64,000 nt of DNA from the NCBI GenBank assembly GCA_025093555.1, contig JAIWNF010000007.1:806001-870000 (forward strand). The letters run 5' to 3'. The notes beneath the pieces are model-generated. The model did no database searches. It was given only the letters and a program-made list of their open reading frames with translations, and had not been told where the DNA came from. Positions 15,323 to 32,130 of this stretch are shown in pieces. Both the position numbers and the translations under genes were made by a program. Every line of letters begins with the position of its first letter. Position 1 is the stretch's first letter. The stretch is from Circinella umbellata. Taxonomy: Eukaryota; Mucoromycota; Mucoromycetes; Mucorales; Lichtheimiaceae.

Positions 15323-17896
15323 TTAGTATCCAACACCGGATAAGATACCATAACCCAAAGTGAAAATAAGTACAGTAGCAAAAATACTGGTTGGTACACC
15401 AACAATTAAAAAGTCCTTGGAAGTAAGATAAGGTTTACCAGCTGAATTTTCAAGCATAACAGCGGACATATTTGGATAACCGGAAACGGGGAGTGCCATA
15501 CCAGCTGAACAGGCTAAACCAGCTCCCATAACTAATAAGTTTGCGCGAGGAACAGGTAAGTTTTCACCCACTTGTTGAACAATAGGAACAATAATTAATG
15601 CAGCCACAGTATGAGAAACAAAAGTGGAAAATACAAGAATTAAACAAGCAAAAATACAAAGGATAGCAATAGCATCAAGATCTTGAATACCATCCTTAAT
15701 TTGTAGTGCAATATCTTCTAATAAACCAGATGAAGTTACTGCAAAACCAAGTGCCATACCACCTTGTGCTAATACCTAATAAATAAGAAGAAATAAAGAA
15801 GTTATTAGTTTTTATACTCTCATGTTTTTTTTTCCTATAATAATCATAACAATAATATTGAAAACTTACCACAACACTCCATAAGAATTGATGTAAATCA
15901 TCCTTTTTAAGAATACCAGTGCCAAAGAACATGAACAATGGAACAGCAGCAATTACACCTGTACTACCAATAGAATCTTCCATAGCAGTTTCAGCACACC
16001 ATAAAGCAATGGTAATAAGTGTAATAAGCATGATATATATTTGTGAATAGGTAACCTTGCCCTTTGTAGGCTTGATCTTGTTTAAATGAGGTGTACATCT
16101 ATCTGGACGATAGACAAGTAACAAGATACCCCAGCAGACAAATACGGAAATGATAGAAATGGGCAAAGCAGCAGCGAACCAGATACCCCATCCAGGATTA
16201 GGATTCATATATTCAAGTGTGACAATGTTTTGAGGAGATGAAATGGGCGATGTCATACCACCAATACAAGAAGCAAGAGCAATACCCAAGAGTAAACAAG
16301 GAGCCACACGGGAATTGTCAGCCAATGTACGCAAAATAGGATCGATCAACGAGAAACAAAGAACAGGAGTAGCAACATTAGAGATCCACATACTAAGGAA
16401 ACCAGCGACAAGCATATTGGCCAAAAGAACCCATCTTGGTCGGGTACCAGCGCGCGACAAGACGTGAGATGCAAAAGCTTTGGCAATACCATATTTTGAA
16501 AGGGCAGCAGCCAATGCGAAACCACCAAGAAGCATCATAATAGTACCACTAAACATACTTGCAAAAACTTTGCTTGCAGCATCTTTGGCAGCCATGGTTG
16601 TACCATCATCATTTCGAATAATTTTCAATGGAACGGCCAAAAATGGAATCAAGAGTGAGGTAGCATAAAGTGGAATGGCTTCGGTAGCCCACATAATGGC
16701 AGCAAAAATCAACAAGGCAAAACAATAGTTTTCTTCTCGTACATGGAAAATATCAACATTAAGTAAAATAATCAAGGCAGCAATAGAAATCAAGAAACAA
16801 TAGATTTGACGGAACAAATCAGATGGAATTTTATATTTTGTGAATGGAATACGAACAGTCTTGATAGGTTTTTGTTCAACAACATGAGCATTCAATGTCT
16901 TGCGTTCTTGACCAATCATATCACGCCAAACTGTATTTCGATCATAGGTAATTTGATCTCGTAAATGTGTCTTCATTTGACGAACAGCAATTTCGACTTT
17001 ACCACCACAAAAAGTATCAGCATACATACGTTCTAAACGTTCAATATGTAATCTTAAAGTTTCTGTGGATTGAGGAGTAAATGGTACTGATTCTTGAACC
17101 ATTTTTTTATTGTAGGGTTCACGTAAATTGCCATCAAGGACCTTGTCATGCTTTTTTAAAATCTTGTCAAAAGCACTCTTGTTAAGGTCCACAAAAGATT
17201 CCAATTCGGAAAGAGAAACATAGAGTGTGATCATTAAAGATCGGGTATCGAGCATAGCTTCTACATTGATACCACCTGTACCTTCACTTTTTGTTGAAAA
17301 GCGTGATTCAAAAGACATTTTACGGTGGGGCTTGTCAAGATGAGGTGTTGAATCTATTTTTTCTAATGGCGATTTTTCAAATTCGGTTTGTTGTTGTTGT
17401 TCTTGAAGATAGATTCCTCCATTTGTTGTCGTAGTTGCCAAGACATTAGGTAATTGTTCAAGTTGATCATAAAGTTCCTTTTCTTTGGTAGAATAAAAGT
17501 CGACTACTTTATCAAGTTGAAGATCTAATGCACCAAGAAAAGTATCTTCACTTCCTTGAAGTGTTTCTGGTGGTGACGGATGTGCGGATTCTATGTCATG
17601 GTCTTGGTTGGGTGAACTATTGTTGTCAGAAACTGTTGATGATGCTTCTGATCGATGATAGGCAGTAGCTGCTTCTACTCGTTCCTTTTCAATTTGAAAT
17701 ATTAACTTTTTTAAATTATCATAGCTAAATTGAACATAATGACATGAAAAAAAGTGGGGTTTTCTTTGTTAATAAGAGAGAAATATAATAATATAATATG
17801 TATATAATAAATAAAGTTTTTTTTAATAGCTTACGCGACATAGTAGTCTATCCAGTCAGGTACAGCATTGAATCTTAAAGTATGTGAAAATTTCAT
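15323..17896 (-). CDS. PHO87/PHO90/PHO91: SPX-domain low-affinity phosphate transporter (DASS/SLC13 fold)
   Basis: Three exons (17835..17896, 15870..17724, 15323..15775) give 789 residues. The N-terminus MKFSHTLRFNAVPDW and the following helical region (about 1-270, with LQLDKVVDFYSTKEKEL and SFVDLNKSAFDKILKKHDK) form an SPX domain that senses inositol pyrophosphates. The C-terminal 500 residues are about ten to twelve membrane segments of the divalent-anion/sodium symporter family, with the signature ISNVATPVLCFS and a second half containing FVSHTVAALIIVP. This architecture is that of yeast Pho87, Pho90 (plasma membrane) and Pho91 (vacuole). Which of the three it matches cannot be decided by eye. 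Two CACGTG E-boxes lie about 300 and 675 bp upstream of the ATG. Confidence 0.92.
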
Positions 17897-20610
17897 TACT
17901 GCCCCTCTAGATTGTGTTTGAAATAGAGAAAGGAGGAAAAAAAAAAAGAAAGAAAAACTGAAAGAAAAAAAGAAAAAAGAAAATATAATCCTAAACCCGG
18001 CTCGAAGGTTATTTAAAGTAAAACAAATCTGAACGAAAAAACGACGGGATTCTTTTTATGACCGCCAAAAGGTGCGCTTTTTTACATGTCCCTTTTTCTC
18101 TTGGAAGCAATAAAGAATTATGGATGTTAAAAAAAAGGCGGTGTGTAACAGTCGGTAAAATCAAATCGATTGGACAACACACGACACCACGCAACCTCAC
18201 GTGCGCTTCTACTTTTGTCCGGGCGGCCCAATAATCCAAGAAAGTTTTTTTTTTTTTTGTGTACCGTCAGTACCATATAATTTTGTATTTTTTGTGTGTA
18301 CAAAACGGTTTAAAAGTCTATATATTAATACCTATGAATACTATAACTTGATCGCCCGGAAATGATTCCGTTTTATAAGGAGAGGTTTCTTTTTATACAT
18401 TCTTTTTTTCTTCACCTACATTTTTTTATATAAAATAACAAATTATCCAAATATGTTTAATTCCAAAGATGAACGGTAAAATTGTAATCCCTTGATATAG
18501 ATAAAATAGTCCCATACATGGACAAAAAGGTAAGATTTAGACGAAAAATTCAAAAACCAATCATATACTGCACGTGTGGTTTTCATTGATTCTGAATGGA
18601 TTTTTGGTTTTTTTTTTTTTTTTGTGGCTCCGAGTAATAAGTCCCAGTTTTGGTCAATTAGTTTTTTAGGTGGGAAAAACTTGCCCGAAATATTTGTGAA
18701 ACAATTATCCAATTTTCCCCAAAAAGGCTTATAGTTGCATCGTCATTTCAACCAAAACTACTATATCATTATTGTAAACACAAAAAGAATAATGAGAATG
18801 ATTTTTGATGTGACGAAAAAAAAAAAAAAAAAAAAAGGTACCCTGACATCACGTTAGTTCATCCATTTTTGTCAAAATTATATAAAATAGAAAAATGAGT
18901 TTCAGGGAAGAAAAATAACTTATTCTTTATACTTATATATAATGATTATTGTTATTCTAGGAGGAGGGTGGAGAGCTTAATTAACAGAGCTTATTTTATT
19001 GATGTTGTTTCCAAGTAATAACTATTTTATATATGTCAAACCTTTTTTTTTTAGAAGTAAAAGATGTTACGTACTATTCATAATAAGCAATAAATCTATC
19101 TTTGTTCCTAAAAAAGTAGGATTGACGTTGAAATCTATCAAATGATCAAAGTCTATTTTAAATAACTTTAATCTTGTCATAATCAAAAGTCTCTCATCTG
19201 CTATTGTCTTACTTTTTGCCAAGGTATTAAAGCCCTTGTTCTCCCCCACTTAATGATGATGATAAATAGAACACTAGTGAAGATTGAAGCGGCGAAGAGA
19301 AATTTTCTCTTGTTTTTTTTTTCCTTGTCGTTTTTTGTGTTATGCATTTAATAGTTAATCTGTGGTGGTCGAGGGGTGCTCAAAAAAAAATTATAGCTAT
19401 GGTGAACAGTTAGTGACAAAGAGCGAATTACTGCTTTATCATTGATGCAAATAACATTGATGTGTGATGTATGATGCATATTTTTTTGTTTTGCATGCAT
19501 CCTTATTATTTTTTATGTTTATCCGTAATAAAACACGCCAAAGAATAAGTGAATATTCTTTTTTTTATGTTCGTAAAAATAGCTCAAAAGGTGGCTCAGA
19601 TTAGGTATTGCATATTTGTATATCGTTACTCATGTTTTTTTTATAGCCAAGATTCTGTTACAACTTTTTGTGCTGTAAACTTATTAATACCCAACTAAAA
19701 ATAATGACTCCTTCTTATTTTCACAGTTAAGTAACAGAAGAAATCTTATATAGAAAACAAAAACAAATATGTAGCTAGTAAATCATAAAATCTACATAGC
19801 AATAAAAAAAATCTTGTGATATCTACGTAATTATTTATTGAACAAAGAAGTTTTATATTTTAGACTCTATATGTAGCTATCTACTTATTATGCATACACA
19901 CACATACAGTAGCGTAAATGCTCTTACTTTGTTACCCAACCAACTGATATAGACTTGAGGTGTATGGTAAAATAGGTTAGACTGCATAAAATCTTGTATC
20001 GAAACAACTATCTACGTACCAAATTAAAATAGTCATCAGAAAATAAAGTTAGCACAAAATGTTTCATATAATAAAAACAAAAAAAGGTGCTTTTTTTTCA
20101 AGTAAATAATTTACAACAAATATCTTTCTTTGCGCATATTATTGGAAATCATTTTTTGGTATCCTAGTAACTTGATAATTTGAACGAAAAAAAGGAGTTT
20201 TAATTGGACGACTGTAACGAAGCGACTGAATGGATGAACTTCCTTCTTCACTCTATATATATAATTTATTATATGTACGTACAATAATGAAATTTAACAA
20301 AAATGGATAATATAATACTAATACTATAAATGAACGTATAATAAATCCATATAAGAACATGTGTACCAATTTTTTTTATATTTCAAACAAAGTATAAGAT
20401 GATGATGTAAAAGAATTATCGAACACGTGTGCATGATAAAAAGGCATCAGTGGCTCTACTATGCAAATTTTCAACAATTAAATGCAGCCAGGAATGTAAA
20501 AAAATAGCGGAGGAATTACAACTGTGTATCTTGGCATTTTCTTTTAAACTTTTACTTTTTTTGGCGGAGAACAGTAACAGTTAACTAACGAACAAACAAC
20601 TTAAATAATC
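17897..20610. other. Divergent intergenic region
   Basis: This is 2.7 kb between the phosphate transporter (-) and the GNAT-like gene (+). CACGTG motifs lie at 18198 and 18571, with a third near 20422. Long A and T runs occur (18817-18837, 18247-18259). A CT-rich stretch precedes the start at 20611. Minor open frames here look like chance. Confidence 0.5.
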
Positions 20611-21642
20611 ATGGCATCATCGTCTTCATCATCACAGACAGATAAAGATATACCACCACCAGTAACTGACGCTAATGGTTCCAAAATAGAACTACGACCT
20701 TATTATGGTGAAAAAGATCTCAAATATGTTCATTACCTCGTTTACTCAACAGCTTTTGATCAAGTACCTGCTGGAGTCCGATATATACTTTCATCTCCAT
20801 TTGTTCTCGGTAGTTGGCTTGCTATTTTTGCAATCTTGTTCGTTTTTGTTCCGGACCAATTAACTTCTTTTGGATTCCCCAACGAATTGATGCTGGGTAT
20901 ACGCATTGCTGTCGTGGTGGCTAGTTTAGGGGGTGGTCTATTATTCTTTTATTGGTATGTCGATCACTATACTGTGGCCGATAAAGTACATAAAGCATTA
21001 GCCAATGACCTCAAGGATCCAGGAGCTTATTATCGTACAGATCAAGGCAATTTTTGGTTATTGACGGTTCAAAACCAACCCGTGGCATGTATTGGTGTTG
21101 ATATGCACAAGATCACAGTGATGGAACAAGATCCTGAAGAACCCAATTTGGCTGGATCGCAGGCGATCCGAGAAGCGCAATGGCCAAAAACAGCCGCATT
21201 TTTAGCAAGTATTGATGACAAGTTGCGTGGTTTTGTAACAAGAAGCACCAAAAAAAAGAATGGATCAAAAAAAGTATTGTTTAAAGCACATAAAGAGAAT
21301 GAAGCAAGTATTCGACGATTGGCTGTCAAAACAAATTTACAAGATCATGGATTATCAACACCTTTATTGAAACGTGTAGCATTTTGGGCTCATTCACATC
21401 AAATTGAATATCTTTATGCTGAGACAAATCAATTACAAACCAAATTAGAGAATATTTTAAGTAAACGGCATGGTTATGAATTAGTGTCAACAACAAAGAC
21501 AGGTTGGACTGGTTATAAAAAGGTATGGCGTTTAGATGTAAAGTATTGGATGTCCAAGGAAATTGATGCACGAGAACAACAAAAAGAAAAAGAACAAGAG
21601 GAAAAAGAAATGGATGAATTGAAGGATTATTTCAAGAAATAA
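20611..21642 (+). CDS. Membrane-anchored GNAT-fold N-acetyltransferase-like protein
   Basis: A single-exon gene of 343 residues. After a Ser-rich start, two hydrophobic segments (about 65-85, LGSWLAIFAILFVFV, and 97-118) form a probable hairpin membrane anchor. The C-terminal half resembles the GNAT acetyltransferase fold: a strand with the substrate-side motif (FWLLTVQNQPVACIGV), then ASIRRLAVKTNLQDHGLSTP, which has the layout of the acetyl-CoA-binding motif A (R-x-L-A-V followed by a Gly-containing loop and helix). The tail is a charged Lys/Glu coiled helix (REQQKEKEQEEKEMDE). Similar membrane GNATs (NAT8-like) act at the endoplasmic reticulum. Substrate unknown. The start is the first ATG, preceded by an A-rich leader. 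Confidence 0.75.
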   Translation: MASSSSSSQTDKDIPPPVTDANGSKIELRPYYGEKDLKYVHYLVYSTAFDQVPAGVRYILSSPFVLGSWLAIFAILFVFVPDQLTSFGFPNELMLGIRIAVVVASLGGGLLFFYWYVDHYTVADKVHKALANDLKDPGAYYRTDQGNFWLLTVQNQPVACIGVDMHKITVMEQDPEEPNLAGSQAIREAQWPKTAAFLASIDDKLRGFVTRSTKKKNGSKKVLFKAHKENEASIRRLAVKTNLQDHGLSTPLLKRVAFWAHSHQIEYLYAETNQLQTKLENILSKRHGYELVSTTKTGWTGYKKVWRLDVKYWMSKEIDAREQQKEKEQEEKEMDELKDYFKK

Positions 21643-21899
21643 AACATAAATTATTTATAATGATTATAATTTCTATGTACATAAATACTGAAATCGATTT
21701 TAATTATAAGACCTTTTTTTTAATAACAAAATCACTACAATAATATTATACAATTCATAATAAAAATAAAAATGTAACAACAATTCAATAGTATATCGAA
21801 AGGATGTAATTATATATATAAACATATACAATGTTGTTCATTTTTCTTCGATAATAGCAAAAAGAAAGAGAGAGACTATGTGTATGACTGTATATAATA

Positions 21900-24470
21900 T
21901 TAGATGTTGAGATAATAAGAGAAATCCGGGTCTTTCGCATGATAAGGTACAAGTAGACTTAATTCACCACTCAAATCCTCTTCCATCATTTTAACCTTAG
22001 TCCCTAGTTCTTCATCATACGGTTGTTTAGCTGCCGTTTGACGTGCCAGATCATAAAATGATTCAAAAAGTTCCCGGAGTCGCATTGTTTCCTTGGTGGG
22101 TCCCTTATCTTCAAATAGATATATGCGTCCAACACGTTTTAATACTTCCCATGAATCGTTGACCAAAAGTGGATTATGTAAACAAACCGGTAACGTTCTT
22201 TGTTGTATATATCGTAAAATTCGTAAAATACAAGTGATAGTCCGTACTGAAATGTCCGCCAGTGAACCTCTTAAGTCCTTTGGATTGACTCGTAAAGCTG
22301 AGAACATCATTTGTATAAATTCTTCATCTGTCCCTTCAAAATCAATCTGTTTCCGAAGATCCAGTAGTTTTTCAATTTGATGCGGATTTTTACTATCATT
22401 CATATGGTGACGACTACCATATGTAGTGGATGCAGGTGTAGAGGGTAAATAGGATTTGGCCATAATCAAGTATTCACCATAAACACGCATGGTTGTCACC
22501 AAAGGGATAGGATTACCAAGACAATCACCATCCAATATATCGAAATATTCTTTCTCTGTTAACGATGCATCAAATAATTGTGTCGATAATCGAAAATCAG
22601 ATGGTAATATCTCTTTGTACCAATATCGCATAACCATTTCCAATTGATGTCCAAACATACCAACAAAATTGACAACATCATTGGATTGAAAACTTTGGAC
22701 CACCTTGTGAGCTTCCAATCGTAAATTTTGCATATGAAGGAAAGCTCGAATATACCTTTCTTCTTCTTCCGAGTCCCCAGCTACAGGTCGAACCTTAATA
22801 TTTTCACCGTGAACTTTGGCATGTAATTGTGCATAATCCATAAATTGTCTTCTTTTCTTCTCCACTTCATGTTGCTCTTCTGCTTCATTATGTAATATAA
22901 TATGGCCTAACATTCTTGCCCTAATTAAAGCTTGAATGGCTCGATGAAAAAGTGATGCTTTGCCTATATAATCCGTATCACATTGTGCAAAATCTTGATT
23001 ATTCGTTGGTATCTCGTATTCTTTTTCCAATAGATGGGATATCCGTTCTGCGATATCAGCATATCGAATCCCTTCTTCCACTTGTGACATACGCATCTTG
23101 TATAAAGATAAAAATGTATAGGTAATAAATATCTCTAAACTGATTTCATCAAATCGATCATCAAGTATCTCTTGAGCTCGCTCCGCATAATAACGTCCAT
23201 AATCGGTTAATTGTTCACTTGGAATAACCATTTGTACATGTCGACATGGTTGCATACAAATGACAGCACATAATGCCATGGCTGCGGGTGAGAATTCGGC
23301 GCGTTCTTCATAGACAAATAGAGTAAAAAAAGTCAGTCGATGGACTTGGATCGATAATAGATGTTGACAATTAAAATAAGCATTTAAGAGTTGCAATGTC
23401 ACCATGGATCCATCTACAGTGTTGATGTTTGATTTGCTGCTATTGGCAGCCATCAAGACCAATCGATGGGATCGTGCCATACTTTTGTATCGCGACTTGC
23501 CATAGCGTTTCCACAGTATAAATCGAAGTGCTTTTCCGATCGGATCAGGTTCTGAACTGTTGTTACTAAAGATAGCAGGTACTTTGTCTTGAAATTCCAA
23601 TGTGCTGACCATCTTTTGTAAACTGGTAAATAACTCATTATGGTTTCGTATATTTGTTTGGATCACGAGATTACCATTGCTTACTGTCATTGTCCAATCC
23701 ACAGGTTCTGAGCTTGATATTGCTGTTGAAGATGTATTTTTATTTTTCTTTGTTATTCCTATTGATGATGATGATGACGATGATAATGGTATCGTTGGAT
23801 CTACGGTAACTACATATCCTTTATTGTTTTGTGCAATAAGGTGTCTTCCATTATCATGACGTGGATCATCTGAAAGATCACTTGAAGCAGTGGATGGTGA
23901 ATCATGTTCGGTGTAAAGTGGTGGTGACGAAAATATAGAATGATTAGTTGTACTGGTATTATCTGCTGACAATGATGAACTTTTGCTTATTGGTGACCCC
24001 AATGCTATCCTCGATTGTGGAATTCGTAAAAAATCAAGTTCTTTTTCCATGGTTGACACTTGTTCTCGTAGTGTTTCCAATTCTTGTCGTACTGCTAATT
24101 CTCGAATATATTCTTCGTCTTTGGGTGATTTATTGATCGTATAAACACATTTAAGGTTAAATCGTTGACATCTATTTTATAAGAATGATAATATAAGATC
24201 AGAAAATCAATCAATGTCATTATTTACATTTTGCTTTTGTTTTCGTCTTTTTTTTTTCAATTATTTACTTTCTATCTGAGCAAGTTACTACACGTTACCG
24301 TTGACAAGGTGTATCTCCTGAACAGCCACGTTTATGTTCTCGACATTCTAAACAAAAAAATAATAATACAATGAATTAAATTAATATTGAAATATTTGAT
24401 TTATAGAAAACTTGACATTTTATTATAACTCAATATAATAATTACCATTACACGGTACTCGTTTACTCAT
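21900..24470 (-). CDS. Fungal Zn2Cys6 transcription factor
   Basis: Exons 24446..24470, 24299..24347 and 21900..24171 give 781 residues. The binuclear zinc cluster spans the two introns: Cys residues in VPCN-x-CREHKRGC, then SGDTPCQRC and QRFNLKC, giving the spacing C-x2-C-x6-C-x5-C-x2-C-x6-C. A short linker is followed by a coiled-coil dimerisation helix (about 50-80, LETLREQVSTMEKELDFL) and a Ser-rich region. A long helical middle domain of the fungal_trans type (about 200-700) follows. Proteins of this class bind CGG-based sites as dimers; target genes cannot be read from sequence. It is convergent with the GNAT gene 257 bp away. The DNA-binding domain exists only if both small exons are spliced in. 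Confidence 0.92.
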
Positions 24471-25088
24471 TTTATAAAATGTTGAAAATAATAATAATAA
24501 TTGAACTACACACACATATACATATGTTATAACTAACAAATAGATTACTTCAAAAAAAAAAAAAAGAATGAAAAAATCCGCAGTAAGTCAGACCAAACAG
24601 ATCTGATTAATTAAAAGACAAACAAAAAAAAAACGAGGTTGTAATGCAAAAAATGCTGGAAATTCCGTTCTTCCCCGCACAGAATCTTGTAAACCGACCA
24701 ACCCCCCCCCACACACACACACATCCAATCATGAAAACTGGGGAAACAGTATCTCTCTATTCTCTTTTATAACTTGAGAACAAGGGAGGTTATATATTCC
24801 ATACAAAATGATTTCATTTTTTGAATAAATAGTAAAACAAAATGAAAACAGAAATAACTTCTTTAGGCTTATCTGATTTATTATTTTTATCATTTAAATA
24901 CAATTTTTCCAGAAGACTTAAATAAAATTAACTATGAGTCAAAATAAGAAAAAACATATCGGATATATAAAAAAAAAAAAAATTCTTTCTTTGAACAAGG
25001 GAATAAAAAGCGGAAAAGAAAAGGGGAGAATTGAAATGAACTTATTTAACTTCTTTTAAATAGTAAAAGAGGGGGGATGGGGAGGAAT
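24471..25088. other. Intergenic region
   Basis: This is the promoter of the Zn2Cys6 gene and the 3' region of the subtilisin gene. It contains a poly-C run joined to a CA repeat at about 24700-24722 and several A tracts. No gene. Confidence 0.5.
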
Positions 25089-26767
<1,679 letters not shown>

Positions 26768-27325
26768 AATAATATATTTTTTGCTATCTTAAGAGAAAAA
26801 AAAATATAAAAGAGAGAGAAAAAGAATGGATTTTGTTATAGAAGTAAATCAAATCATGTTTATTTATTACAGTAGATAGATGGGAAATGATCGTGACGGG
26901 GTATATACTGGTCATGCGGTTGTATTTTCTTTTTCAATAAAATAAGTCCACAGCACTGACTATATATAAACAACAACCAAGAACACGGTTCAATGTTTAC
27001 AACAGGTAATAATTATAATAATAATAAAAAAAAAAACTTCCGACTGCTACTAAACCTGTTGGTTTTTGGAGAGAGAAAAAAGGAACATTTAGTATCTTTT
27101 TTCTGCTTAATAATAACATATTATCTGTTTCAACAAAAGAAAAGGATAAGGCTGTAAGACATTTATGTACAACAAAGAGGGAATAAAAGAAAGTAAAAGA
27201 AAAGAGGGAGGGTACAATAAAATATGTTTATATATATATACTGTAATATGTAATAGAAAAAAGTGGTATTGTATGTACGTGAATATATGGATTATATCAT
27301 GTTTAAAACAAGATAACATTATTAA
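26768..27325. other. Intergenic region
   Basis: This is the promoter of the subtilisin gene and the 3' region of the sugar transporter. It is AT-rich, with a TAA tract around 27013-27026. No gene or element recognised. Confidence 0.5.
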
Positions 27326-29383
27326 TTAAATATTCTCAACCACTGTGTCTTTTACAGAAACAGTTTTTGCCCCATTATTATCAGGCTGATGATGATTATT
27401 ATGTTCAAACCCACGAACAATATTTTCTATTGATCTATTTTTCGATTCTGGAAGCATAAAGAATGTAAACCAAAATGCAAAAAAGCAAACAGCTGCAAAG
27501 ATAACAAAGGAATATCCACTAATAGCTTCAAATATGACAGGAAATATTTGACCAATTAAAAAATTCATGGCCCAATTTACACCCGTAGCAACTGCTCCCA
27601 CAGAAGAACTAGCATAGGTGGGTGTTAATTCAGATGTAATCAGCTGTTTTTCAATTAGATAAAAAAAAAAGAAAATTGTAATAATTTTAGTTTGATCATA
27701 CATTCAATACGTACTTTTATACATGATGAAAAGAAAATGATTATTATTATACTTTACCCAGGGAATCGGACCAATACCAATTGCAAATGAGGCTACATAC
27801 ATAAAAACAGAAACGACCAAAAGTGCAGGCACATTATATGCGTAACCAATTACCAAAAGAACGGAAAATAAACAACCACCGGCTTCCGCCATCATTAACA
27901 GCGGCCGTCGACCCATACGATCCATAAATATTACTGCTGCCACAGTAACCACAAAATTAACAGCTGTTGTAGCAATTGCCATATATTTTGACATTTCTTC
28001 ATTAAATGCTGATTTGAAAATAGTGGTTGAATAATACATGACGGCGTTCATACCAGAAAGCTGTTGAATGGCATGATGTATTAATACAACAAAAGCAATA
28101 CGACGAATCAATGGGTCCGTAAATATTTTAATAATATTCATTTGCTTATGTAAACCGCCATCAAGTTGGTGTTCTTCTTGTACTACGCCTTCTGGAGCTT
28201 CTATTACAATTGTTTCAATCTCTGATGATTTTTTATCCGAGGAATCGTCACTGTGAGTGATTTTTTCTTGGGCAACAGTAACATCATCATCGCCATGTTG
28301 TTCAAGTATCTCATCAACATTTGTTTTTTCATCAGGTGTTTGTCGTTCGTGAATGATACCATTCTTATCCATCTGCTCTTTCTCTTTTTCGCTAACAATA
28401 CCCCCATTTCCAAATGATGCTGGTAACTTTAGTTGTCGTAAAGCCTTTTGTGCACCCGCCATACCGAAATGACCTTCTAAAATTTCGTAAAATTCATTTT
28501 CAATAGATACATCTGCACCTCGTAATTTCTGTAACGCATGATGAGCTTCTTCAAGTCGATTGTTTGACAACAACCATCTAGGAGATTCAACACATGTTGG
28601 CATTAATACTGCTTGTAAAACTGCTGGTATACCTACAATAGCAAAATTAATACGCCAGTAGGGAACATAAGAGGTAGGAAGGCCAACAACGGATGATAAT
28701 AGAATACCAATTACAATAAGAAATCTAATATAATAATAATTAAAATTTAAATATTCAGTATCTAATCAATCATTGAGTATGTTTCTTTCTTTAATTATTA
28801 TAAAATATTGGTGCTATTAACTGATTAAGAGTTCCCATTGCACCACGAGATCGAATGCTAGAAGTTTCACCAACATAAGTAGGTGTCGTTAATGATCCAA
28901 GACCACATGAAATTCCACAAAGAATACGACCAATAATAAACATGGGCACATTATAAGATAGTCCAATGAGTAAACCTCCAACGATCCATCCAGCCGTATT
29001 ATATATAATTGTGTTCTTACGACCATATCGTGTTTGTATCGCACCACCGCTCACACCTCCAACAAGTCCACCAACACAAAATGATGCAACGGCAAAACCC
29101 CTATATATTAAACAATATTTATTTTTCGAGTTAATTTCGATTATTTACTGTATGATGAAAAGAAAAAAAAATTATAAATAGATTACCATAAAGATGTACT
29201 CATAGGTAAACAATCAGGTAATGCAGGATTAGCGATATGTTGATCTCCGCTATTACAAGCATGTGTCACTTGTCCCGGTAAATTTGAACAACCAATAGTC
29301 CAACCACTACAAAATGAACCTATGCATGCAACCAAGACACAGTACAACATATACATTGGGGTCTTGACTTGACGAGAGTCCAT
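27326..29383 (-). CDS. MFS sugar transporter with long acidic central loop
   Basis: Exons 29187..29383, 28822..29100, 27758..28724 and 27326..27643 give 586 residues. Hallmarks of the sugar porter family are the loop 2 motif TRYGRKNTI, YVGETSSIRSRGAMGTLNQL, the PESPR-like CVESPRWLL, the TM7 region QQLSGMNAVMYYS, DRMGRRPLL and a final PESKNRS. Twelve membrane segments are visible. The cytoplasmic loop between halves (about 211-365) is roughly 150 residues, much longer than usual, with a Glu/Asp-rich stretch containing SEKEKEQMDKNG and HSDDSSDKKSSE. It probably imports hexoses across the plasma membrane. The substrate is not deducible, and a sensor role is possible because of the long loop. Confidence 0.9.
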
Positions 29384-29834
29384 AGTTTAATTAGTTTATG
29401 CTGTTTGTCTAATGAAATCAGTAATTAGGATTATTATTTTTTAAGAAAAGAAAAAAAGAAAGTAATGGAAAAAAAAAGGGGGAGGAGATTTATTATTATT
29501 GTGAGGGAATTTTATTTTTGTTCTATTTAGCGATTCTTGAAAACAGGACCAGAGCCAAACAACATGATTATTATTTGTTAGATAACGCCACCGTCATCTT
29601 GTTTTATGCTTAATTCTTTTTTTTTCGAAGATATATATATATATATATAGTAATATAGGCACGTTCTCGATTAATTATTATTATTCCTATAGACTATTGA
29701 CAAATTACAATAGATTTTATTATTATTGTTATTGTTATAATGCATAAGCAAAAGATACAAGGGTGATAGTAACAATTTTTGATATGATAAACTATATTTG
29801 AATACTAAAAAAAACAGAAGAAGAAGAAAAAAAA
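29384..29834. other. Intergenic region
   Basis: This is the promoter of the transporter gene and the 3' end of the kinase gene. A TA microsatellite lies at about 29632-29649 and TTA repeats at 29673-29740. No gene. Confidence 0.5.
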
Positions 29835-31801
<1,967 letters not shown>

Positions 31802-32130
31802 TGATTATAAAAAAAAGGGAAGAGAGAGAGAAAAAAAAAGGAGAAAAAAAAAAGACGAGTAATGGGAAAGTATATATATATTTTTGCAAAAAAAATAGAA
31901 ACTGTCAAAATAAAGTTGCATCATTCATATCATTTTAACAAATTAGGAATTTATATTCATCATCTTGACATAATATGCGTATTACTCTCTTTCTAAAATG
32001 ATATAAGATAATATAAAATGATGACGGTTGATCAGATGACTACATATCCGAAATAAGAATGAACGCACCATTATTTGGTTGACGCCATGTATATGAAAAA
32101 ATAAATAAGTGTAATTTCTATGTCATTTTA
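31802..32130. other. Intergenic region
   Basis: A 329-bp spacer: purine-rich tract (31815-31858) just upstream of the kinase start and the 3' region of the GH16 gene. No gene. Confidence 0.5.

Noticed and set aside
18443..18712. 89-codon minus-strand frame
   Set aside because: Low-complexity Phe/Lys-rich translation of an AT-rich promoter with no matching exons.
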